64,000 bases of DNA, from NCBI GenBank assembly GCA_034770075.1, contig CM068383.1, positions 6,716,248-6,780,247 of the forward strand, in the 5' to 3' direction. A program made the position numbers and the translations under genes. This DNA is from Aralia elata (Eukaryota; Streptophyta; Magnoliopsida; Apiales; Araliaceae). Shown here piece after piece: positions 13,137-23,118 of this stretch (positions are counted from its first letter, which is position 1; each line of letters opens with the position of its first letter). The notes beneath the pieces are model-generated. The model was given only the letters and a program-made list of their open reading frames with translations. It had not been told where the DNA came from and did not search any database.

Positions 13137-13350
13137 GAACTAAACTACTTTAGATGGATCCTCAAGTTATGGAGACTTTAAATTATAAACAAAATTTTGG
13201 TTTTAGTTTGAGCAAGCATTGGAGTGCTCAAATTATTAATTATGGGTGTATGACTTGGGAAATCATACAATTGAATGGTTCAATCCAACTTCCCAACTTA
13301 TGCAGGAAAAACCCAGTTTTGTCAGATGGTTTATACCTGCTACCTTATGA

Positions 13351-14026
13351 CCGATCAGACAATGGTAAGGTGGCTCTTTTGGTGTTTATGTAGAGCTATA
13401 AATGAACGGGAATATTGGCAAACAAAGATTGGCTCAGTTCATTAAAACTTGACTTGACTCGAGTTCATCTATCGAGTCGAGCTCGAACGAGCGATCGTGA
13501 TATTTTAGTTAAACAAGTCAAGCTCATTCAAATCATCTAAGTTTGGCTCGAACTCTCTTAAACTCATCTCATTTAATATTTAATTAATTTTTTATATTAT
13601 ATATATGTACATATAAATACATAAATAATTTAATAATTATTTAAATTTGGTTTAGCTCGACTAAAGCTCGACTCGACAATAAGAATAAAATGGTACCGTC
13701 GGAGCAATAAGTATCGCTACAACAACAACAAAAATATCCTCAAATGTATATTTGCTCTAGTAATATCAATTTTGTACGAGTAATATCAACAAAATAAAAC
13801 TTCTAATTTACTCGGATATTAAAATTAAATTTATTTATGATAGGATATTAAAATTAAACTTTGAATCATACATGTTAGGATATAATATCTCAACTAGGCC
13901 CTATAGGCCCAAATATTTTATATGGACATGACCCAAAACTAAGGGAAAGGTTCTAGACCAAGCCCAAACAACTCTCTTTAAATACAACGATAGATAACTA
14001 CAAGGCTAAGATAAGCTTTCACTGGA
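13351..14026. other. Intergenic, repeat-derived sequence
   Basis: No gene is visible. Positions 13430-13680 are rich in GAGTCGAGCTCGAACGAGC and GCTCGACTCGA words, an interspersed palindromic repeat seen again in degraded form near 23750-23900. From 13878 a TGTTAGGATATAATATC start followed by AGGCCC-rich text resembles a copia LTR beginning, but no matching end could be placed. Confidence 0.4.
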
Positions 14027-16512
14027 ATATAATGCAGAACCGGCCTTGGGCCAGGGCTACAGCCTAAGGCCCACAGCTGAGGGGGGCCCAAAATTTTGGC
14101 TGCCACTTTTGATTCCCATGTGCTTACTTTCACTTTTCTTTTTCTTTTACCTTTCATCTCCCTAACTTTTTTCTTTTTCTATTTCTTTATCTTCCAATAT
14201 TTGTCTTAAGCATAGAAAAGAATAAAAGTACTCCACCCACCCCCACTTCCCATTCCATCTTCTCGGCAGAAGAGAGGGAGATAATTTATTAAATATAAGC
14301 CTTTCACTTCTCTCATTTCTCTCTCTTACATATATCAAATCTAACAAAGGCTTTCATTTTTCTCTCTCATAAATTATGCTTGCTGAAAAAGAGAAAATAA
14401 AGGGGAACTCAATTCAGAGAACAAAAGAAATATGGAACAAAATATTCACTTATTCAGTTATCAATTGTTATTCAGGTAAGTGTTTCTTTAATATGTTCTG
14501 ATATGTAGAGTTAATTATTTATGTATAACACCATACTTTCAATTATACCAAAAATTATTAATATTGAGGATTTATTGTATTTCTTAGGTAATGAAAAATT
14601 ATTAATTTGAACTTTGAAGGTAATTTCTGAATTTTTAGGTTTTGGGGATTTTCAATTTGAATAAGTCACAATGGAAAGTCAAGAAAGCAAAAGAGAAAAA
14701 ACTAGTATCTGATTTGGGGAAAAATAGAAGTCATGACTCATTAGCAGCAAGAAGAGGTGATTTTTGTTTATCATCAACCCTTAGATTTCATTAAATAAAC
14801 TTTGATTGAAAGGTAATTTATGTATTATGTATTAATATATATGCTTAAAAATCAAATGAACTTAAAACAATTAATGTCTTGTATAGTATATATTGCCATG
14901 AAATCTGTTTTTATTTATTTATTAAAACTTTTTCTTATTTATTATTTGATTCAACGGAAAACTTGGTTAGGATTCTTGTTCTTTATAATTAGAAGTTTCA
15001 AGTGGAAGAAAATATGCTCAAAATTCAGGTTTTATTGTTCTTTAGTTTTATTGTTTTTTATTGTGATGTGTTTATTATAAAAATTAAAAAAATATTTTAT
15101 AAGAAACAACTTTCCGGAAATCTCAAGAGACAAAGAAAAAAAAGAAGAAGAAATTGCTCAAAGTTTAAGAGGATCTTTGAATAAATATTTTGTTAAACAA
15201 ACTAATACTTCACTTGAAAATTTAGACGAAGATTTACCAAATGAATATGAACACCAATTCAATTGGAAGAATTAGTAGAAAATGAGAATGTTATGAATGA
15301 AGAAATTGGTGATCTAGATGAAAATGAAAATAGTGATGAACCTTTCCTTGATGAAAATAAAAATATTGATGAACCTTGCCATGAAAATGAAAGTCCCGAA
15401 ACAAGATTTGATTTGAACATTTATGATCCACAAGTTTTGTAAGACCCCGACTTTATGAAATAAAAGTTTATTATTTTTTTTATGATTATTGTCTAAATAG
15501 TAAAGTGCTTAAATGATATAATGTGATAGTTAAGGGTGTTATATACAAATTACCTGATATACAGTATGTCGGAGAATATTCTTTTTGTCAGGAAATATTC
15601 TTTCTGTCGGGGAATATTATATTCGGTACCGTATGACGGCGCTGAAATAACAAAATATTAGTGGGCCCCACAATGACTAATTCTCAACGATGGTGGGCCC
15701 CATGGCGACTAATTGTCGGATACTGAAAACGACAGTATTTTGTCAACAGTATTATCACTTGCAACTGTTGAAATGCTCAGTAATAAAAAGAATAGTAAAA
15801 CGCGTTATTCCACAGTAGTATGCGGTATTTCACAGGCACACGGTGTTGCACAGTATTTTATATTATTGATTCAATAATTGATAAAGTAGTTATTGCATAG
15901 TATTTTGATTCAATAATTGTTACAGTAGCATCTGCATAATACTTTTTATTATTTGTTATGACACTGTAACTCATATTATTTGATATGATATTTTAGCATT
16001 ATTGACAATGTCTAAAAATTCTGTCAAGAAAAAAGGTTATTTAATTGTGCGCCGTTTATACGGAAGGCCCTTTTTTTCCTGGAAAATGATCAGGCTGTCA
16101 ATATTATAAGTCTATAATATTAATGGTGAATAATTATTGAAAGTTTAAAATAGTGTTGATTAAATATACGTGAAGCGTTTGTTGTAAGTTATCTTATATT
16201 TCTGTGGGATCCACACTTAATTCCGTGTGACCCACAACTATTTGATCGGTGGGACCCATAATTTATTTTTCTTGAAATAATTTCTTCAGATTTTATTTTT
16301 TCATGGGACCCACATGTCATTCAATAGTGACTTAGCGTCAGTAAATAGTTAATTCAGTTTTTATTTTACCTTAGGGTTAAAAACCTAAGAGAAAACATAT
16401 TCTAAAAATATACTAAGGTATAAAGTATATTAAAAGAATATGCCAAGGGTATAAGTGTAATAAACCAAGAAAAGTTGGAGAAAAGACTAAAATGCCCTCA
16501 CCTTGATTTTCC

Positions 16513-16520
16513 TATAAATA
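16513..16520 (+). promoter_or_regulatory. Probable TATA box of the solo LTR
   Basis: TATAAATA sits in TTTTCCTATAAATAGGAAGG and is followed about 45 bases later by a CT-rich leader (CTTCCTCTCTCTCTCT). This is the arrangement of a plant core promoter at an LTR U3/R junction. Inferred from sequence only. Confidence 0.5.
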
Positions 16521-16799
16521 GGAAGGGTTATCTTAAGAAAAATTCACAACTTCCTTGCTTATACTTCCTCTCTCTCTCTAAATTTCTTAAGTTCTTTTAA
16601 TGTGCTAGGTTATTTTGAGTATTTGTGAGAATACTAGTATTGTTCAAGTTAGTAAAATTCATAGAAAGCAACATCCAGTCACTTGTTAACTAAGGTAGGG
16701 GATATTATTTATTTCATACTCGTATATAATATAATTGGTTTCATGTTCGTAAGTGATATTATTTTACTTTATACTCATAAGGGTTGTTATTCATTCCGT

Positions 16800-17085
16800 A
16801 TTAATTTGTGGGGATAACCTGTCCGTGCGGATTGACGCATGCCTGGTGAATATCCTTTTGTATTCATTCCTTATTACTCTGTAGAAATAACCTGTATGTA
16901 CAGAGTGTCGTACCTGGTGAATATCCCTTTGAATTTATTCCTTATTAATCTTTGGGTGTAACCTGTCCGTGCGGATTGACGCATGCCTAGTGAATAACCC
17001 TTCGTATTCATTACTTATTAATCTTTTGTGGAAATAATCTGTCTATGCGAATTAGTGCATGACGAGTGAAAATCCATTTGTAATT
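16800..17085 (+). repeat. Tandem repeat, about 73 bp x 4, inside the solo LTR
   Basis: TAACCTGTCYRTGCGGATT-like cores begin near 16813, 16886, 16959 and 17034. Each is followed by GCATGCCTGGTGAATATCC-like text and then a TATTCATTCCTTATTA spacer. Divergence between copies is moderate. Confidence 0.8.
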
Positions 17086-17489
17086 TCGTATATTCTTTTA
17101 TACTCGTATAAAGTATCATTTCTTTTGTACTCTTTAAGGGATATCTTTTTCTTTCACATTTCTCCATTTATGATAAGAAATCTATGATCTTATTTTTAAA
17201 TGGTGAAAATCCCTAAAAATTTGTAGAATATCCTTAATAGTTTGTGCTTCATCTAATATCTTTTCACCTGAATCTTTCTATTTCGTTTGATACGATATAG
17301 TTGAATCGCGAATTTTATTCTTGAATATCATTCTTGAATTTGACTCCACAATTTGGTCATCATGTTGGCAATTTGGTCAACTTTCGACACTGGATAAATT
17401 AAATTATAAATCTTTATCATTCATTCTTATTCTTGATCTCACTGTATTCATTTTATATCATTGTCATCGTCCTCATATTTAAATTGTGG

Positions 17490-17700
17490 TGATAGTTCTC
17501 TTTGGCCCGTAGTGCAAAGATGAACTGGTGTGACATGATTTTGACCAAACTGTGTATTGGTATAATCATGACTTTTGGTGTTACAAATAAAGGCTTATGG
17601 TAAAAGTTCTCTTGGCCCGTAGTGCAAAGATGAACTGGCGTTTGGCATGATCATGACCGGTGGTGTTACAAATAAATATCTTTGGCACGTAGTGTAAAGA
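17490..17700 (+). repeat. Short tandem repeat inside the solo LTR, about 2.5 copies
   Basis: TTGGCCCGTAGTGCAAAGATG begins near 17501 and 17612, and a third, shorter copy TTTGGCACGTAGTGTAAAGA begins near 17681. The first two are followed by GAACTGG and later TGGTGTTACAAATAAA. Confidence 0.7.
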
Positions 17701-20700
17701 GAGACTGTTGAATATAAACTATTAATTTGGATGTTCATAAACAGGAACTGTTGATTGGTGTTACATGGATAAAATATTGGTGGTGATCCTTTAACTTATA
17801 GAAGATGGTAGATATTATAATCTACTTGACTCTTCTAATGGATTGTTCGTTCCGCTGCAGTTGTTATTATTAAACAATTATAATATCTGTAAATCTCTGA
17901 TTTATTTCTGTTGAAGGCTAAAGATAATTTTATTCTTCATTATCTTAGTCATGATATTTCCTACTGGGCTATTTGTGCTCACCCTTTTCCTTTTTGTTCC
18001 ATTGTTCTCCTCAGGAAAAGAGAGTGTAGCGGGGACTAACTGGGGAATGGAGTGATGGTCCGAGACAATAGAAGTATCTCAATACATTAGTATTAGTGTG
18101 ACAATAAGTGTATTGAGAATTTAAGATGTATTTGTATTGTGTTGTCGTATTTTGCACAACACTTATTAGTTGTAAATGAAAAAATTCGTATTTGTATTTG
18201 TATTTTGTGGAATATTATTGGCGACTCAAAATGGGTTGTATGAACCTATTTTGGGGGCGTCACAAGTTTGGGATAATCTTGATGCAAAAATGAGAGATTT
18301 ACTTGCAGAAAAAGGTCTCCTAAGAGAAACTAATCTCAAATTCCCCATGGACGAACACAATAGACATTTTTCTTCAAATTATTATCTTCGTACGTTACCA
18401 AATGGGAAAACTAAGGATCGAAAATGGCTAGTGTACTCAAAGGATTTGGATAAAGTGTTTTGTTTCTGTCGTAAGCTGTTTAAAACAATGAATTCTAGAA
18501 GTCAGTTAACTAGTGAAGGAATTAGAGATTAGAAACATCTTGGTCAGAAGCTTAAACAACATGAAAGCAATATTGAACACCTCACTAACTTAGGGTATTG
18601 TGTTGAATTGCAAATCAAATTGAAAACAAATCAAACAATTGATACCGAATTACAAGAGCTAATCAAGAAAGATACACTACACTCAAAAAATGTTATTGTC
18701 AGAATCATCGTTGTTGTGAAATGTTTTGCTATACATAATTTGGCTTTTCGTGAAACAAATGAAAAAATTTCTGAAGATGGTAATATTGGTAACTTTTTAG
18801 GCCTACTTGAAATGATTGTAGAGTTTGATCCAGTAATGCAACATCATTTTCGACTCATTCAAGATAAAAAAATTCATTATCATTATCTTAGCCATAAAAT
18901 TCAAAATGAGTTGATAGCTATTTTAGAATCAACTGTTAAACATGCAATCATTGAAAAAATAAAAACAACTAAATATTTTTCATTCATTCTTGATTGTACT
19001 CCTAATGCAAGTCACAAAGAACAAATGACTTTATTGTTGAGGTGTGTAGATGTTTCAAGTACTCCAATAAATAGAGAAAAGTATTTTTTAGAGTTTTTGA
19101 ATGTGGAAGATACATCTGGATTAGAAATTTTTAATGAATTGCAAAATGTAATTGAGTCCCTTACACTTCATATTGATTATGTGAGGGGACAAGGTTATGA
19201 TAATGACTCTAATATGAAAGGGAAAAATATAGGTGTACAAAAAAGATTACTTGATATAAATTCTAGAGCATTTTACATGCCACGTGGTTCTCATTGTCTC
19301 AACTTAATAGTTTGTAATATGACCAACTCATGTGTTAAAGCAAAATCTTTTTTTAGAGCATGTCAATGCATATATACTGTATTCTCTAATTCAACAAAGC
19401 AATAGAATGTGTTACTTGATTACATAGATGGTTTGACTTTGAAATCATTGTCAACTACACGTTGGGAAAGTCACATCGAAAGTGTCAAAGTAATAAAATC
19501 TCAAGCTTCCCAAATCAGAGAAGCTTTATTTAAATTAACAGAAATTAGTAAAGATGCCAAATTGAGTAGGGATGTTCAAAGTTTAGCATTAGGAGAGCTT
19601 TCAAGTTTTGAATTTATATTAAATTTGGTTATTTGTCATGACATTTTGCATAAGATTAACTTAGTTAGTAAAAAATTACAATCTGAAGACATGCGTCTTG
19701 ATGCTGCTGTAAGACACTTAGAAGGACTTGTTTTATTTTTTAAAAACTATAAAATAAATGGGTTTGTTTCTGCCATGATTGATGCTAAAGAAATTTCCCT
19801 TGATGTGGGAATTGAGCCTGTATTTTCAAAAAAAACGTCAAGTTTATAGAAAAAGGCATTTTAATAAGGTTTCCAATAGTGATAGGGAACAACAATCAGC
19901 TGAAGAATCATTTAGAACTGATTATTTTCTTATCATAGTGGATATTGCTCTTGGTGAATTGAAAAGTAGGTTATAATTGCATTGTTTTGAATCTATTTTT
20001 GGGTTCATATTTGATACTGCAAAGTTGACTTCGTTTGATGATAATGAATTGAAAAGTTCTGTGTGAATCTTGAAAATGCTTTAAAACACGGTGATATTTC
20101 TGATGTTGACCCAAGAGACTTATTTTTAGAATTACACGTGTTGTAAATGATGTTACCAAAAGAAGCATATGAAACAGATAAACCATGGATATCCATTAAC
20201 CATGGATATCCATTAAAATTCTTGAGTTTGTAAAGAGTGTGGATATATTTCGTAATGTAATAGTTGTTTATAGGGTATTATTAACTATACATGTGACTAT
20301 GACATCTACTGAAAGAAGTTTTTCTAAATTAAAATTATTAAAATCTTACTTGCAAACTATCATGACTCAAGATAGGCTAAAATGGACTAGCGATATTATG
20401 TATTGAAAAGGATATGTTAGAAAACATTAAATATGATAGTATAATTGATGATTTTGCATCTAAAAGTACAACAAGAAGACATTTTAAATGATGTTTTGTG
20501 GTTCAGATTTCATTGTTATTTTTATTTTGTAGGTACATGTGATGATTCTTTGCTTCGATTAATTATGGAGGATGAAAAGAAGATTGATCAAATCAAGAAA
20601 TGCTTATGGAGATTCGGAAGGAAGCATGTAGACTCAAATACGTAGTTTTCGTTTTTTAATGTAATGTTTACAATCCGGAGGTACTCTTTTTCCTTCGTTT

Positions 20701-20905
20701 GGGATTTTGTCCCATTGAGTTTTCCCCAAACAAGGTTTTAATGAGGCCCCAAAATGTTCTTCCTTATCTTTTGTAAATTCTTATAATTTTAATTAAATTA
20801 ATTAGTTGATAATTTATTTATTTTTTGTTTAATTTGTGTAAAAGGGCACACTTGAGAAAATTTACCCTCGATCTTAGAAAACTCAGGACCGACTCTGATA
20901 TAATG

Positions 20906-21404
20906 TCCCCATATTAGTTAATGCCTCAAAATGCTTGTACTAATTTATGTAGGTTCTCTTAGAGTCTACAATTGTCGGTCACCAATTTATTACATTGTGC
21001 ATTTATCCGAAAATAATCTCGTGAAGTAATATGACCTTAACAATATACATATTTATATAAAAAAGAAAGAAAAAAAAAGAGTAATAAGGATATATAGAGG
21101 TTGAGAAACAAACTCTTGCACTTCTTTGGTCATGGAGTGGGATACCATCCAGTTCCATCATCGAGATAACTTTAATTCTACTAAAACTTCATAGTGCCGC
21201 TTGATCTCGTCAACTGTTTTTCCAAAAAAATTTGAAGCGATCTTCCCTAGTAACCGTTAGTCCAAATATTATATCCAAATAATGTTTATCTGATAAATGC
21301 ACATTTTATACACACAACTACACACATACATGTATCAATAAATATATGTATATATATTAAGAACTTTTATCAAGTTGCAGTTATTTTCTTAGATCTTAGA
21401 TCTT
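20906..21404. other. Intergenic sequence between the hAT element and the copia remnant
   Basis: AT-rich sequence with no supported gene. It begins exactly after the hAT target duplication and ends where a reverse-transcriptase frame becomes recognisable. Confidence 0.4.
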
Positions 21405-22938
21405 AAATCAGAATCCGGATTTGCTATTGTTGCAGTATATGTTGATGATTTAAATCTTGCAGGGACTTTAGAAGAGTTAATAAAAACAGCAAATTATTTA
21501 AAGAATGAATTTGAGATGAAAGATCTTGGTAAGACAAAATTTTGTCTTGGCCTACAAATTGAACACCTTCCAAATAGAATTTTTGTTCATCAATCAACAT
21601 ACACAGAAAAAGTCATGAAACACTTTTACATGGATAAAACTCATCCTTTGAGCACTCCAATGATAGGTCGGTCACTTGATATCAAGAAAGATCCGTTTCG
21701 ACCACAAGAAAATGATGAAGAAACTCTTGGTCCTGAAGTACCATATCTTAGTGCAATTGGTGCTTTGATGTATTTTGAAAATTTCACACGACTTGATATA
21801 GCATTTGCAGTTAACTTACTAGCAAGGTACAGTTCTGCACTAACTCGAAGACATTGGAATGGAATTAAGCATATTTTGCGATATCTTCGTGGGATTACTG
21901 ATTTGGGATTATTTTATCCAAATGGATCAAAACCATAGTTAGTTGGATATGCTAATGCAGGTTATCTTTCCGATCAACACAAAGGCAGATCACAAACAAA
22001 ATATTACTACAACTTATATGAAATAAGAGTGCTCTCGCTTTTCCCCTAATCATCAAATCATGCAGAGATTATCGCAACTCATGAAGCGAGTCGTGAATGT
22101 GTTTGGTTGAGATCGATAATTCAACACATTCGTGAGAACTGTGGATTATCATCAATCATAAATAGTCCAACGATATTATACGAAGATAATGCTGCTTGTA
22201 TCACTCAAATTAGGGGATGCTATATCAAGGGTGATAGAACCAAGCATATTGCACCAAAATTCTTTTATACACATGAGCTCCAGAAAAGTGGCGATATTGA
22301 TATCAAGCAGATACGATTATGTAATAATTTGGCTGATATATTCACTAAGCCATTATCAACTGCGACTTTTAAGAAGATGGTGCACAACATTGACATGCGT
22401 CGACTTAATGATATTTTTACCATGAACAGTGGTACTCATGAGGGGGAGTAAATTTTCTGAAGGATATGTGCTGATTGTACTCTTTTTCCTTCGCTAAGGT
22501 TTTTTCCCTCTGGGTTTTCCTTTGCAAGGTTTTAATGAGGCAATCCTAAGGCACTAGAATATATACAAGAATATTGTACTCTTTTCCTTAGCTGTGGGTT
22601 TTTATTTGGTAAGGTTTTTAACGAGGCATATTCTTAGAAAGTGGTCATCCAATGGGGAGTGTTAGAAAACCTTTGGTTTTCATGTCTATTCCTCTTCCTA
22701 TCTCTTCATCTTCTCCATGCCTATATATATGCATCATATAGAAGAATAGTTGAAGTGAAAAAATGGAGAGTGATACATCTAAAAGAATAATATGATACAC
22801 TCATCCGAAAGACTGTGAAAGATATCAAAAGAATTGTGGATGACCACTCAAATACAAAAAATTATCAATATACATTTTATTGATTATACATTTTGTTTTA
22901 TCTATCATTTCGGAAGCTTATTATGTTTCAATTTTTAC
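21405..22938 (+). pseudogene. Ty1/copia retrotransposon remnant: RT end, RNase H region and LTR start
   Basis: The frame begins in the middle of reverse transcriptase with AVYVDDLNLAGT (the YVDD catalytic motif). It continues through FEMKDLGKTKFCLGLQIE, TRLDIAFAVNLLARYSS, ILRYLRGITDLGLF, the RNase H-like ILYEDNAACITQI, RTKHIAPKFFYTHEL and LADIFTKPL. Stops near 21938 and 22050 break it. The 5' half (gag, integrase, most of RT) is missing. After the coding part come the CTCTTTTTCCTTCG / GGTTTTAAYGAGGCA motif pairs and a polypurine tract AATGGGGAG. At 22660 a TGTTAGAAAACC LTR start follows; its end, near 22938, is a guess. Confidence 0.8.
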
Positions 22939-23118
22939 ATGTTATTTATGGATTATAGAGCTTAGCCACTAGGTGAATATACATGGGAGAGGCAACCCAA
23001 ACAACCAAACACTGCCTTAGTCCAAAATTGGTACCAAATTCATTTATATCTTGATTCAGATAAACCCTAAACCTTTACAAGCACCTCCAAATTCTCTCCA
23101 CATTATATTCAAACAAGA

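Larger units (their letters stand above)
4380..13350 (+). pseudogene. DUF295 F-box-family pseudogene split by two transposon insertions
   Basis: Three blocks read as a DUF295 (SKIP23-like) F-box protein C-terminal domain. Block 4380-5263 includes ALPNDVFIRN, SYQGWLF, FYRGQFCTIDKEGVLFVYD, GELLMVEREL and FKLNWSRKEWEEVVS. Block 9707-9798 includes FLAWNDSM and ELKPNYIHFF. Block 13137-13350 includes VYDLGNHTIEWFNP and the terminal WFIPATL. The blocks are separated by a CACTA element and a solo LTR. Removing the CACTA plus one TSD copy joins blocks 1 and 2 in frame. Internal stops and frame shifts in blocks 1 and 3 show that the gene is dead beyond the insertions. The F-box itself was not found upstream. 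Family members are substrate-recognition subunits of SCF ubiquitin ligases, but this copy cannot make one. Confidence 0.75.
15438..18264 (+). mobile_element. Large solo LTR (probably Ty3/gypsy), 2.8 kb, nested in the hAT element
   Basis: The block starts TGTAAGACCCCGACTT and ends TTTTGGGGGCGTCACA. It is flanked by AGTTT on both sides (15433-15437 and 18265-18269), a perfect 5-bp target duplication. Deleting the LTR and one TSD joins the hAT frame as DPQ|VWDNL, which proves the boundaries. No internal domains or second LTR are present. It has a clear TATA motif and two internal tandem repeats. The shared 3' end with 9799-13136 points to one family inserted twice. Confidence 0.85.
15090..20480 (+). 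pseudogene. hAT transposase (TTF-type / DUF4371 class) pseudogene
   Basis: The N-terminal part, 15090-15437, reads as a basic KKQLSGNLKRQRKKR stretch and SLRGSLNKYF, and ends at NIYDPQV. After the nested LTR it resumes at 18265 with VWDNLDAKMRDLLAEKG, NLKFPMDEHNRHFS and DRKWLVYSKDLDKVFCF. Then come AKYFS-like KYFSFILDCTPNASHKEQM (DDE first-Asp region), RGQGYDNDSNMKGK, SHCLNLIVCNM and TTRWESHIESVK. The C-terminal hAT dimerisation block, with TSTERSFSKLKLLKSYL, is near 20303-20360. Stops at 18530 and 19403 fall where related proteins have Trp, consistent with TGG to TAG change. Further stops and frame shifts lie after 19850. It cannot be active. Confidence 0.85.
14035..20897 (+). mobile_element. 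hAT-superfamily transposon, about 4.0 kb, with a nested 2.8-kb solo LTR
   Basis: The left end starts CAGAACCGGCCTTGG and the inverse complement of the right end starts CAGAGTCGGTCCTGA. The flanks carry a perfect 8-bp duplication ATATAATG (14027-14034 and 20898-20905), the hAT signature length. Inside is a broken hAT transposase of the TTF-type zinc-finger/DUF4371 class running left to right. Subtracting the nested LTR (15438-18264) and its extra 5-bp TSD leaves about 4.03 kb, a normal hAT size. The 3' part (20676-20750) contains a CTCTTTTTCCTTCG...GGTTTTAATGAGGC stretch also present in the copia remnant downstream. Confidence 0.9.

Noticed and set aside
22660..22938. Complete 3' LTR of the copia remnant
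   Set aside because: The start is clear but no matching 5' LTR or target duplication was found, so the end is not asserted.
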